Shown here: piece after piece, positions 26,862 to 35,260 of the stretch
How the letters are laid out: each line of letters opens with the position of its first letter
Numbering within the stretch: position 1 is the stretch's first letter
Assembly: GCF_003751505.1 (NCBI RefSeq)
Contig: NZ_RJVB01000004.1
Location: forward strand, 404,018 to 468,017
Origin: Erwinia sp. JUb26
Lineage (GTDB): Bacteria > Pseudomonadota > Gammaproteobacteria > Enterobacterales > Enterobacteriaceae
Length of the DNA stretch: 64,000 nucleotides
Reading direction: 5' to 3'
Position numbers and translations under genes: made by a program
Notes under the pieces: generated by a model
Database searches by the model: none
Seen by the model: only the letters and a program-made list of their open reading frames with translations
What the model was told of the DNA's origin: nothing

Positions 26862-28226
26862 TTATCCCTGAATTTCAGACGGATGAAGGTTTTTTTTGCT
26901 GTCGGCTTCCGGTTCGCTTTCCGGCGGCGTCATCAGCTCGATTTTCCCGACGAGGAACAGATAGGCGAGGAAGCCCGCCAGCGCCACGGCGGCGATGTAC
27001 CACATGGCGTACTGGAAGTTCTGGGTGCGCTGCAGGATCACCCCGATAATGATCGGGCTGGCGATACCGGAGAGATTGCCAAAAATATTCAGGAAGCCGC
27101 CGATAGTGCCGATCAGATGGCGCGGGATGACATCGCTGCACACCACCCAGCCCAGGTTGGAAAAGGCATTGGCGAAGAACGCCACGGAGAGGATGCCAAT
27201 GGCGATCACCGGCTGGTCCTGGAAGAAGTTCACCAGCGCAATTGAGCAGGTCAACAGCATCCCCGCCATCACCGGCAGCTTGCGGGAGAAGGTCCGGCTG
27301 TGGCCGCGCTTCAGCAGCAGATCGCTTAAGGTACCGCCGCACAGCACGCCCGCCATCGCCATCAGGTATGGGAACATCGCCCCGATCCCGGCTTTATCAA
27401 TCGACAGATGCAGGCCTTTTTCCAGATAAACAATAAACCACGTCAGGAAGAAATAGAGCGTTGAGGACGCGGCAAACTGGGCGATAAACAGGCCCCAGGT
27501 GGTGCGCTGGCGCAGGATATAGCGCACCGACTGCCAGTTGACCCGGCTGCCGGCCTGCTGTGACGCCGAGCCGTAGCCGCCGCCCTTGCGGATAATCTCC
27601 AGCTCGGCCTGATTGACGGTTTTGCTGTGCTGCGGATCGCGGTAGGTCATCAGCCAGTAAATACCGAAAACAATGCCGACCATGCCCGAGATATAGAAGG
27701 ACATCTCCCAGCCCCATTTGCTGACGATAAACGACAGGGCGGGGGTCAGCAGCGCCAGGCCGATGTACTGCGCGCTGGAGTAGGTGGCCGTGGCGCGGGC
27801 GCGTTCATGGTCCGGGAACCAGGTGGCAATAATTTTGGTGTTCGAAGGGAATGACGGCGCTTCCGCCATCCCCACCAGCGCCCGGCAGGCCAGCAGCATC
27901 ATAAATGAGGCCGTGGCGGTGGTGAACAGATGGTGAGAGGCAAAGCCCATCATCAGGGTGAACACGCTCCACAGGACGATTGCGCTGCCGTAGAGCCAGC
28001 GGGAGCCGATCCGGTCGAGCAGGTAGCCCACCGGGATCTGGCTCATGGCGTAGAACCAGGTGAACATCGAGAACAGCAGGCCAAGCTGGGTTGGCGACAG
28101 GGCGAATTCGCCCTGGATGTGCGAGCCTGCCACCGACAGGTTCGCGCGATCCATATAGTTGATTGCCGTGACCACGAACAGCATGATCAGCACGGAGAAA
28201 CGGCTGCGGGTAGGTTTGAGTTTCAT
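26862..28226 (-). CDS. MFS transporter, anion:cation symporter family (GudP/ExuT-like)
   Basis: 454 residues with 12 predicted membrane helices. The opening (VVTAINYMDRANLSVAG), the MSQIPVGYLLDRIGSRW loop and RALVGMAEAPSFPSNTKIIATWFP are typical of glucarate/galactarate/hexuronate carriers. A charged tail follows the last helix. It sits between the IdnD-like dehydrogenase and another MFS carrier, so it likely imports a hexonate or hexuronate. Confidence 0.87.
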   Translation of the reverse strand: MKLKPTRSRFSVLIMLFVVTAINYMDRANLSVAGSHIQGEFALSPTQLGLLFSMFTWFYAMSQIPVGYLLDRIGSRWLYGSAIVLWSVFTLMMGFASHHLFTTATASFMMLLACRALVGMAEAPSFPSNTKIIATWFPDHERARATATYSSAQYIGLALLTPALSFIVSKWGWEMSFYISGMVGIVFGIYWLMTYRDPQHSKTVNQAELEIIRKGGGYGSASQQAGSRVNWQSVRYILRQRTTWGLFIAQFAASSTLYFFLTWFIVYLEKGLHLSIDKAGIGAMFPYLMAMAGVLCGGTLSDLLLKRGHSRTFSRKLPVMAGMLLTCSIALVNFFQDQPVIAIGILSVAFFANAFSNLGWVVCSDVIPRHLIGTIGGFLNIFGNLSGIASPIIIGVILQRTQNFQYAMWYIAAVALAGFLAYLFLVGKIELMTPPESEPEADSKKNLHPSEIQG

Positions 28227-28239
28227 CTGTTTTTCTGCC

Positions 28240-29529
28240 TTAGGACGCGGAGGCCGTGCGGGTTGAGGCCGCAGAGGTGCTGCTAAAACGGGTCAGTATC
28301 GTCAGCAGAACGGCAATCACCAGCGAGCCACCCATAAAGATGTAGGAGGCCGCCGGGCTGCCGGTCAGACCGTTAAGGTAGCCAACGATCCACGCGCCAA
28401 CGAAGGAACCCAGCGCGCCGAAGCAGACAACGAACGACATCGCACCGGCCACCACGTTACGTGGGATCATCTCCGGGATAGAGGCAAAGAACGGGCCATA
28501 CGGGGTGTACATCGCGCCGCCCGCAATCACCAACAGCGTCCAGGAGATCCAGAAGTGGGAGGCACCGAGCGTGAACGAAGCGATAAAGCACGCCGCGCCC
28601 AGCCCGAGGAAGGTCACCACAATCGCTTTGCGCTGCTGGAATTTATCGGAAATCCACGACGCGCCCAGCATCAGCGGCACGGCCAGCAGGTAAGGGGCTG
28701 CCGACAGCCAGCCGGTGGCGACGATGCCCATGCCGGAAGCGGTTTTCAGAATTGACGGCAGCCACATGATGAAACCGTACATGCCGATATTCCAGAAGAA
28801 GTGGATAAACGCCAGCGAGAGCACCTTCGGCGAGCGGAACGCTTCACGGTAGTTTTTCACCGGCGCGATCGCCTGCTGCTCGGCGGCCAGCGCGTTTTCC
28901 ACCGCCCGTTTTTCCCGTTCGCTCAGCCATGCGGCATCTTTCGGGCGATCGGCGTAAACCATCCACCAGATAAACGCCCACAGAATGGCGGGAACGCCTT
29001 CGATAATAAACATGCCGCGCCAGCCAAAGGAATTCACCAGATAGCCGGACAGAATCGACATCCACAGGACGGTAATCGGATTACCGAGGAATAAGAAGGT
29101 GTTGGCCCTGGACCGCTCCTGGCGGGTGAACCAGTGGCTGAGGAAAATCAGCATGGCGGGCATCACCACGCTTTCGGCAACCCCAAGCAGGAAGCGTATA
29201 ACGGCCAGCAGCGCCACGCTGTGCACCATCCCGGTGGCGGTGGCCAGCGCGCCCCACAGGATCAGGCTCCAGAAGATCATTCTTTTCGCCGAGTGCTTTT
29301 CCGCGTAGATGCCGCCCGGTACCTGAAAACAGAAATAGCCGAGGAAGAACAGCGCGCCGAGCAGCGAGGAGATCGCCGGGGTGATATTCAGATCTTCCGC
29401 CAGCCCGGCAGCGGCGCCGAAGCCATAGTTGGCGCGGTCCAGGTAGGCCAGGCTGTAGGTAATAAACGCGATGGGAATGAGCCTGCTCCACCGTTTGGTC
29501 GGTAGCAGCCCTGCAATGGTCTGATTCAT
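28240..29529 (-). CDS. MFS transporter, ACS family, second carrier of the cluster
   Basis: 429 residues, 12 helices, of the same broad family but clearly different in sequence from the downstream carrier (ITYSLAYLDRANYGFGAAAGL; RFLLGVAESVVMPAMLIFLSHWF, typical of tartrate/sugar-acid porters). Two adjacent non-identical carriers suggest two related substrates, for example an epimer pair. 14 nt separates it from the next gene, and 69 nt from the SDR upstream. Confidence 0.85.
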   Translation of the reverse strand: MNQTIAGLLPTKRWSRLIPIAFITYSLAYLDRANYGFGAAAGLAEDLNITPAISSLLGALFFLGYFCFQVPGGIYAEKHSAKRMIFWSLILWGALATATGMVHSVALLAVIRFLLGVAESVVMPAMLIFLSHWFTRQERSRANTFLFLGNPITVLWMSILSGYLVNSFGWRGMFIIEGVPAILWAFIWWMVYADRPKDAAWLSEREKRAVENALAAEQQAIAPVKNYREAFRSPKVLSLAFIHFFWNIGMYGFIMWLPSILKTASGMGIVATGWLSAAPYLLAVPLMLGASWISDKFQQRKAIVVTFLGLGAACFIASFTLGASHFWISWTLLVIAGGAMYTPYGPFFASIPEMIPRNVVAGAMSFVVCFGALGSFVGAWIVGYLNGLTGSPAASYIFMGGSLVIAVLLTILTRFSSTSAASTRTASAS

Positions 29530-29598
29530 GTGCTGACCTCTTATCGTTGTTTTGTAGGGTAATCGGGTCTTGGGATTTAACTGCGGGCGGCGCCCTTG

Positions 29599-30366
29599 CT
29601 ACAGCGTGGCCAGCCAGCCGCCGTCTACGTAGATCATCTGACCGTTCACGTAGTTGGATGCCGACGATGCGAGGTACACCGCCGTGCCGATCAGCTCTTC
29701 CGGTTTGCCCCAGCGTCCCGAAGGATTGCTGTTGCAGACCCACTGGTTGAATTCGGCGTTATCCACCAGTGCGGCGTTCATATCGGTGAGGATGTAGCCG
29801 GGGCCGATACCGTTCGACTGGATGTTATGCACCGCCCACTCGGCGGCCATCGATTTGGTCAGCAGCTTGATGCCGCCTTTCGCCGCCGTATAAGGTGCCA
29901 CCGTCGGGCGTGCGGCTTCGCTGGTGAGTGAGCCGATATTGATAATCTTGCCGCCGCTGTTGTGCGCCACCATGCGCTTCGCCGCCGCGCGCGCTACCAG
30001 GAACGCGCTGGTCAGGTTCACATCCAGCACGCGCTGCCAGTCGCTCAGCGCCAGTTCCAGCATCGGTTTACGGAACTGAATCCCGGCATTGTTGATCACG
30101 ATATCGACGTGAATGTTTTCGGCATCTAACTGGTTAAACACGCTCTCAATGTCGCTTTCACTGGCGACGTCAAAAATAAAGCCTCGGGCGTTATGCCCTC
30201 TGGCCTGTAGTTCACTCAGTGCCGTGTCCATATGCGCCTGGCGGGTGCCGTTCAGGATCACCGATGCACCGGCTTCGGCAAGACCCGACGCGTAAGCGAA
30301 TCCCAGACCGCGCGTGGAACCGGTGATCAGCGCCGTTTTTCCCGTAAGGTCAAAAATAGGGTTCAT
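29599..30366 (-). CDS. SDR-family sugar-acid dehydrogenase, gluconate 5-dehydrogenase type (IdnO-like)
   Basis: 255 residues. Cofactor motif TGSTRGLGFAYA, NNAGIQFRKPM and a canonical catalytic set (Ser in NIGSLTSEAARPTVAPYTAAK, Tyr and Lys). E. coli IdnO shares these segments and reduces 5-ketogluconate to D-gluconate. It is the first gene of the minus operon, and a predicted GntR operator lies 17 nt before its start. Acting with the IdnD-like enzyme it could convert L-idonate to D-gluconate; D-mannonate oxidation is an alternative. Confidence 0.85.
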   Translation of the reverse strand: MNPIFDLTGKTALITGSTRGLGFAYASGLAEAGASVILNGTRQAHMDTALSELQARGHNARGFIFDVASESDIESVFNQLDAENIHVDIVINNAGIQFRKPMLELALSDWQRVLDVNLTSAFLVARAAAKRMVAHNSGGKIINIGSLTSEAARPTVAPYTAAKGGIKLLTKSMAAEWAVHNIQSNGIGPGYILTDMNAALVDNAEFNQWVCNSNPSGRWGKPEELIGTAVYLASSASNYVNGQMIYVDGGWLATL

Positions 30367-30382
30367 TTTAAATCCTCATGTA

Positions 30383-30633
30383 ACATGACTAACAAGTTGA
30401 TATCGTTTGTTGTACGTGAGCTTTTATGAACCAGCAATTAGCGGCTGAATAAAATGCAGCAGGCTTCACAAAAATAGTGATTTATAGCAGCATCAGAAAA
30501 TAGATATATTTCTTATACTAATGATTTTTAATAATAAAAACTGGAAGGCATTTTGATCGTTGTCGCAGTCGTTAAATTTTTAACTTGTGATACGCCTCGG
30601 GAAACGATACAACTCCAGACATGTAGGACAAGT
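30383..30633. promoter_or_regulatory. Divergent promoter with two predicted GntR operators
   Basis: ACATGACTAACAAGT (30383-30397) lies before the IdnO-like gene and ACATGTAGGACAAGT (30619-30633) before the GntR gene. They are identical at 11 of 15 positions (ACATG-N4-ACAAGT). The first 12 bases of the second site, ACATGTAGGACA, recur exactly at 31387-31398 before the dehydratase gene. The rest of this 278-bp gap is AT-rich and holds nothing else I can name. Confidence 0.65.
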
Positions 30634-30644
30634 GGGTAAATGAC

Positions 30645-31346
30645 GTGGCGCTTGAGAGTGTGCAAAAGCACAACATCGTGGATGTGATCTACGAACAGAT
30701 GAAAAACAACATCCAGAACGGCATCTGGGAGCCGGGCTGCAAACTGCCTTCCGAGGCTGAACTAACGAATACGTTCCAGGTCAGCCGGGTGAGCGTACGC
30801 AGCGCGGTGCAGAAGCTGCGCGACCTCGGCGTGGTGATCACCCATCAGGGCAAGGGCACCTACGTGACGCGTGACGTGGCGCGCTACGGGGCATTCAACG
30901 ATAACCAGCCTATCCTGCACCTGTCTGAAGAAGAGTTTGAGGACATGCGCGTGTTCCGCCAGACCGTGGAGTTTCGCTGTATGGAGCTGGCGGTGAAAAA
31001 CGCCACCGACGACGACATTGCCGAGCTGGAAAAGGCGCTGAATCGCATGCTGGTCAACAAGGATGACTATAAAAAGTATTCGCTGGCGGACTACGACTTT
31101 CATCTGGCGATTGTGAAAGCCTCGCACAATACCATTTTCATCCACGTGATGGAGTCGCTGAAGGGCATCTACGTCCACTATCTGGAAGAGCTGAACCGGG
31201 TGCTGGGCATTACGCTGGAAAGCGTCGAGGCCCACATTAAGGTATTTATGGCGCTGAAAAATCGCGATGCCTCGCTGGCCACCGAGACGTTAAACAGCGC
31301 GATGACCCATAACGTTCATGCCATTGAAGACGTGCGGCATAACTGA
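30645..31346 (+). CDS. GntR-family (FadR/FCD) regulator of the sugar-acid cluster
   Basis: 233 residues from a GTG start, preceded by a weak site. Winged helix at about 8-75 (CKLPSEAELTNTFQVSRVSVRSAVQKLRDLGV), FCD helical domain at about 90-225 with DYDFHLAIVKASHN. The layout matches regulators of hexuronate and hexonate catabolism (UxuR, LgoR, DgoR types). It likely represses its own promoter, the divergent four-gene operon and the dehydratase gene through the shared ACATG-type sites. Confidence 0.9.
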   Translation: MALESVQKHNIVDVIYEQMKNNIQNGIWEPGCKLPSEAELTNTFQVSRVSVRSAVQKLRDLGVVITHQGKGTYVTRDVARYGAFNDNQPILHLSEEEFEDMRVFRQTVEFRCMELAVKNATDDDIAELEKALNRMLVNKDDYKKYSLADYDFHLAIVKASHNTIFIHVMESLKGIYVHYLEELNRVLGITLESVEAHIKVFMALKNRDASLATETLNSAMTHNVHAIEDVRHN

Positions 31347-31353
31347 TTCCGCT

Positions 31354-31376
31354 AAAAAGCCCTTTTCGGGCTTTTT
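31354..31376 (+). terminator. Rho-independent terminator after the GntR gene
   Basis: AAAAAGCCC, loop TTTT, then GGGCTTTTTT: a textbook intrinsic terminator 8 nt after the regulator stop. It separates the regulator from the dehydratase, which has its own operator copy. Confidence 0.9.
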
Positions 31377-31386
31377 TAAACACTTA

Positions 31387-31398
31387 ACATGTAGGACA
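31387..31398 (+). promoter_or_regulatory. Predicted GntR operator before the ManD-type dehydratase
   Basis: ACATGTAGGACA is identical to the first 12 bases of the site at 30619 and lies 26 nt before the dehydratase start, downstream of the terminator, so the dehydratase probably has its own regulated promoter here. Confidence 0.6.
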
Positions 31399-31423
31399 TC
31401 ATACAGGATTAATAAGGAATAAC

Positions 31424-32677
31424 ATGAGCAAACTCACCATTACCGACGTGAAAACCATCCTGACCGCACCGGGAGGCATCGACCTTGTGGTGGTCAAAAT
31501 CGAAACCAGTGAACCCGGCCTGTACGGCCTGGGCTGCGCCACCTTTACCCAGCGTATTCATGCCGTCTCGGCGGCCATCGACAACTACATGAAACCCTTC
31601 CTGCTGGGCAAAGATCCCGCCCGCATTGAGGATATCTGGCAGTCGGCGGCGGTCAGCGGCTACTGGCGTAACGGCCCGGTGATGAATAACGCGCTGTCCG
31701 GCGTGGATATGGCGCTGTGGGACTTGAAGGGCAAGGTTGCCGGGTTACCGGTTTATGAACTGCTGGGCGGCAAATGCCGCGATGGCATTGCGCTTTACCG
31801 CCACTGCGACGGCGCGGATGAAGTGGAGGTGGAAGACAATATTCGTGCCCGCATGGAGGAGGGCTATCAGTACGTTCGCTGCCAGATGGGCATGTACGGC
31901 GGGGCAGGGACCGACGATCTGCGGCTGATTGCCGGTAAGCTGGCGAAGGCGCGGAATATTCAGCCGAAGGTGTCCCCGCGCCAGCGGACGGCGGGCGTTT
32001 ACTTCGATCCCGATGCCTACGCCCGCGCGGTGCCGCGCCTGTTTGAGCATCTGCGTAATAAAATCGGCTTTGGCGTTGAGTTTATTCATGACGTTCACGA
32101 AAGGATCACCCCGATTGCCGCCGTGCAGATGGCGAAATCACTCGAACCCTATCAGCTGTTCTTCCTCGAAGATCCGGTGGCGCCGGAGAATATCGACTGG
32201 CTGGACAAGCTGCGCGCGCAGAGCAGCACGCCGATTGCCATGGGCGAGCTGTTTACCCAGATCAATGAATATAAATCGCTGATTCAAAACCATCTGATTG
32301 ACTATATTCGCTGCCACGTCAGCACCATTGGCGGGATTACCCCGGCCAAAAAGCTCGCCACCTTTGCGGAACTGTACGGCGTGCGCACCGCGTGGCACGG
32401 ACCGGGTGACATCTCCCCCGTCGGCGTTGCCGCCAACCTGCATATCGATATGAGCATTACCAACCTGGGGATTCAGGAGTACACGCCGGTGAATGAGGCG
32501 CTGATGGAGGTGTTCCCAGGCTGCCCGGAGATCGACCGGGGCTATGCCTACCTCAGCGACCGCCCGGGGCTGGGTGTAGATATCAATCTGAAAGAGGCGG
32601 CGAAATACCCGGTGCTGGGCGGGATCCCCGAATGGACCCACGCGCGCCTGCCGGACGGGACTGCGGCACGCCCGTGA
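31424..32677 (+). CDS. Enolase-superfamily sugar-acid dehydratase (ManD/RspA family)
   Basis: 417 residues, the ManD/RspA length. Recognisable features are the N-terminal capping domain, CRDGIALYRHCDGAD, the metal-ligand region FGVEFIHDVHERI, LFFLEDPVAPENIDW, and IAMGELFTQINEY, with the His in RTAWHGPGDISPVG. Members dehydrate D-mannonate and/or D-gluconate to 2-keto-3-deoxygluconate, some very slowly. Neighbouring IdnD- and IdnO-like enzymes could supply either substrate. AAGGA precedes the ATG. KDG kinase and aldolase are not in the window. Confidence 0.88.
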   Translation: MSKLTITDVKTILTAPGGIDLVVVKIETSEPGLYGLGCATFTQRIHAVSAAIDNYMKPFLLGKDPARIEDIWQSAAVSGYWRNGPVMNNALSGVDMALWDLKGKVAGLPVYELLGGKCRDGIALYRHCDGADEVEVEDNIRARMEEGYQYVRCQMGMYGGAGTDDLRLIAGKLAKARNIQPKVSPRQRTAGVYFDPDAYARAVPRLFEHLRNKIGFGVEFIHDVHERITPIAAVQMAKSLEPYQLFFLEDPVAPENIDWLDKLRAQSSTPIAMGELFTQINEYKSLIQNHLIDYIRCHVSTIGGITPAKKLATFAELYGVRTAWHGPGDISPVGVAANLHIDMSITNLGIQEYTPVNEALMEVFPGCPEIDRGYAYLSDRPGLGVDINLKEAAKYPVLGGIPEWTHARLPDGTAARP

Positions 32678-33072
32678 GGGGTTTGTAAGGGGTAGATGTG
32701 TTGAGAGGGGCTGCCGGGATGGCGGCCCATATGCACGACAATGGTGAGGGCCCGATCACCGTTCGTGATGAGATGGGACATGCGATCTTTACAGCAACTC
32801 AGAAACACGACCGTCGTAGCGATGAATGTCTTCATCGTACCCGATATAACTATGATTTCGAATCAGCGCCTTTGTCATAATGGCTTTTAAGCTTTATTCA
32901 GCAACCCTCCCGGGAGGTCTGGGGACAGAAGATGTGAATGTTGACGCTGTCTCTGACAACAGCGATGGCATAACACCGGATGAACGGTAGAGTAGTCGGC
33001 AGGGTTGTTTGTAAAACAGACAGTGGCAGTGTGGAATTTGCCTAACAGCCCATCGATACAGTAGGAGGTCTG
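32678..33072. other. Intergenic stretch at the edge of the accessory island
   Basis: About 395 bp with no frame I recognise and no strong terminator hairpin. It marks the passage from the GC-rich sugar-acid cluster to the AT-richer island. Confidence 0.4.
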
Positions 33073-33246
33073 ATGAGAATCAAAGAGAAACCAACCAGCA
33101 TTGGCGACAAGAAAGACCTCGCCAAACCAGCGGTGGATTTCTGGATGAGTCTTGATGGCGGGAAGGTTGCAAAATTAAGTAGAAAAGACGCTGACACACT
33201 TGGCGTGAAGACCTGGCCAAACAAGAAATCCATTCCAGTGAATTAA
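33073..33246 (+). CDS. Small hypothetical protein (57 aa)
   Basis: 57 residues, lysine-rich and without membrane segments; I do not recognise it. An excellent TAGGAGG lies 6 nt before the ATG, and a hairpin terminator follows directly after the stop, so it looks like a genuine short gene. That terminator coincides with the left copy of the island's direct repeat. Confidence 0.6.
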   Translation: MRIKEKPTSIGDKKDLAKPAVDFWMSLDGGKVAKLSRKDADTLGVKTWPNKKSIPVN

Positions 33247-33247
33247 A

Positions 33248-33270
33248 AAAAGGCTCCTTTAGGAGTCTTT
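33248..33270 (+). repeat. Left copy of 23-bp direct repeat (terminator-like), candidate attachment site
   Basis: AAAAGGCTCCTTT followed by AGGAGTCTTT forms a small stem (GGCTCC with GGAGTC, one G-U pair) and a T-rich end. The same 23 bases with one change occur at 40170-40192 in the same orientation. The pair brackets the integrase remnant, retron, IS and OLD-like gene, 6.9 kb apart. Confidence 0.55.
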
Positions 33271-33321
33271 ATTATGTCCGATGAAGCTGGAGAATCGCGC
33301 CAGACAAGGCTTCACGTTTTA

Positions 33322-33791
33322 CTACAAGCAGTCAAAAGCTATAAAAAGCTCCTGGGGTATGGACACAACGTGGACACTCTGACCACCATTTGCCCCCTTC
33401 AACGGGTTGAATGAAATCGCGCCCTGCAGATACTGTGGAGCGAAGTGTGCATAGACCATTGTCTGCGCGATTTTCGTATGACCCAGAATCCGCTGTAGTG
33501 TGATGATGTTGCCCACCGTTAATAACAAAGTGCGTTGCAAAAGAGTGTCGTAGCGTGTGCGTTGCTTGCCCCGATGGTTAACGCCTTAAGGATGTTCCTG
33601 AATTCTGCATAGCTCGCATCATGGAACAGAAACCCCCACGTATTACCGACAACGTAAGCCGCCACTTTATCTGAGATCGGAACCGCGCGCGGCGTGTTGG
33701 TTTTCGTCTTAAAGAAAATCACTCGGTTCTGAATCACGTTCTCCACTTTCAGTCGCGCTGCTTCACCCCATCTTGCACCGGTGCTCGGCAC
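33322..33791 (-). pseudogene. Tyrosine integrase remnant (P2-like), frameshifted and N-terminally truncated
   Basis: Three reading frames must be joined to recover the catalytic half of a phage-type integrase. The first (near 33791) has STGARWGEAARLKVENV, with the first catalytic Arg. A middle frame carries TLRHSFATHFVING. The third, from about 33540, has IITLQRILGHTKIAQTMVYAHFAP with the His and nucleophile Tyr. An extra G in GGTGGG(C) explains the second shift. The N-terminal DNA-binding half is missing. It is a dead integrase beside one of two direct repeats, so the island was probably once mobile. Confidence 0.85.
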
Positions 33792-33999
33792 AAAACCGCG
33801 ATCTTACGATTCCCACCCGATATTACCCCAGGACGATGGGCGCTCGAAGCGCTAGCGCGTGGGGCTACGATTGTTTATGGCAAAAAAAATTTGTATACCC
33901 GATTACAGACGAGTGAGTGAATCATTAACGATGTTAAGTTATGTTCATTAAAATCAATGGCCTATTACTATTTTTTCTTTTAAGCACAGAACCAATTTG
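33792..33999. promoter_or_regulatory. AT-rich leader of the retron operon
   Basis: About 200 bp between the integrase remnant and the retron RNA. The right part is very AT-rich (several runs of T and A) and should contain the promoter for the msr-msd RNA and its genes. No coding frame is convincing. Confidence 0.4.
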
Positions 34000-34192
34000 A
34001 GCTCCCTCCGACGACTTGAAATGTTGTAAATAACCATCATCTGGTTTAAAGTAGCTTTATGCCAACGACTAGGAGTATCTCCAGTCATAAATGTTGGCCT
34101 CTACAGGCCTTGATTTAGTGTTGCTCTTGTACTGCCTTCTCTCCCGGGGGAAGGTATGTACAAGAAGTAAGGCCAGTGAAAGGGAGGGTGTC
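34000..34192 (+). ncRNA. Predicted retron msr-msd RNA
   Basis: Candidate a1/a2 ends: CCCTCC (34004-34009) with GGAGGG (34183-34188), or CTCCCT with AGGGAG two bases over. Inside are AACCA-TCATC-TGGTT (about 34031-34045). A long hairpin follows with CCAAC (34062-34066) and GTTGG (34093-34097) around GACT-A-GGAG-TAT-CTCC-AGTC. Next is the msd-like stem TCTTGTAC (34125-34132) with GTACAAGA (34158-34165), continued by CCTTC (34135) and GAAGG (34150). GGCCTT (34106) with AAGGCC (34169) closes the outer msd stem. Position directly upstream of a reverse transcriptase and stem order fit a retron; exact msDNA ends need experiment. Confidence 0.75.
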
Positions 34193-34269
34193 TGGGGTGA
34201 GGAAACACTAAGAGTTAAAGTATTCATCTTAGAATCCATTCAACTCAAAAAACAAAAGCCCAGCCAACC

Positions 34270-35259
34270 ATGAAACCCCTTAGTCTAGAAAAAGCTTTTC
34301 ATATCGCATTCTTCGAAAAAGATTATTTTCATAACTTTCTTTCATTTCAGCCATTTCAGCAAACTAAATTTTCAACATTTGAAGAAAGACTAATTGCCGA
34401 ACCCAGTTCTAAACTTAAAGAATATCATAAATTCATAAATGAATTTGTTCTTTCCTACTTGAAAGTTAATAAGGATGTTGTGTTCTCGTATAGGAAAGGG
34501 AGTAGTACTTATGATGCTGTAAAACTTCACGCTAAAAGCAAAGTTTTTTTTAATACTGATATTAAAAGTTTCTTCCCTTCTATTACTCGTGAGTATGCGC
34601 GAACGGTTTTATTTGATAACTTATCGAACATTCCCATATCTGATTTAAATGTCCACTTAGATAAAATTCTAGACTATATTATTATCGATGACTCCTTACC
34701 TGTTGGTTTCCCGACATCACCAGCTTTCAGTAATGCATGCTTATACGATTTTGATGTTGCTTTGCAGCAATACTGTGCTAAGCATGATTATGTATTCACG
34801 CGTTACTCAGATGATATTATTATTTCTTCTGAAAATGGCGAGGGTTTTGATAATATTAATTCAGTTGTGATCGAGCTGTTATATGAGTTTGGGAGGGGGC
34901 ATTTTAGACTTAACCTGACAAAAACAAAACTTATAAGAAAAGGTAGTAAAATAAAGTTACTGGGAATGGTTATCTTGCCATCTGAAATAGTATCTGTTGA
35001 TATAAAAATCAAAAGAAAACTTGAGCATTTAATTCATTTTTACATAACTGACAAAGATAAGTTTTTAGATTCTATAATAAAAGATCCTAAGATTAAAACT
35101 AGCGGGTTGAATGATAGTGAGATCCTTGAGAAAGGAGTTAATTCTGTTTCTGGTTTTTTGAATCATATAAATACAATCGATAAAAACTACCTCGACAAGC
35201 TTAAGAAAAAATACGGTAACACGATTGTTGATATGCTTTTTTTTAAGAACGTGAATTAA
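34270..35259 (+). CDS. Retron-type reverse transcriptase
   Basis: 329 residues. RT motifs: FFNTDIKSFFPSI (catalytic D97), LPVGFPTSPAFSN (143-155), the YSDD box (179-182) in FTRYSDDIIIS, and KTKLIRKGSKIKLLG (218-232). DAVKLHA (82-88) fills the place of the retron NAxxH motif. The C-terminal VTG triplet of classical retron RTs reads LLG here. The protein would prime from the 2'-OH of a branching G in the msr RNA and copy the msd part. AT-rich codons contrast with the flanking genes. The effector gene starts 1 nt after the stop. Confidence 0.9.
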   Translation: MKPLSLEKAFHIAFFEKDYFHNFLSFQPFQQTKFSTFEERLIAEPSSKLKEYHKFINEFVLSYLKVNKDVVFSYRKGSSTYDAVKLHAKSKVFFNTDIKSFFPSITREYARTVLFDNLSNIPISDLNVHLDKILDYIIIDDSLPVGFPTSPAFSNACLYDFDVALQQYCAKHDYVFTRYSDDIIISSENGEGFDNINSVVIELLYEFGRGHFRLNLTKTKLIRKGSKIKLLGMVILPSEIVSVDIKIKRKLEHLIHFYITDKDKFLDSIIKDPKIKTSGLNDSEILEKGVNSVSGFLNHINTIDKNYLDKLKKKYGNTIVDMLFFKNVN

Positions 35260-35260
35260 A

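Noticed and set aside
28240..29529. Two MFS genes as one duplicated or split gene
   Set aside because: Both encode complete 12-helix proteins with different sequences and separate starts; not a frameshift or recent duplication.
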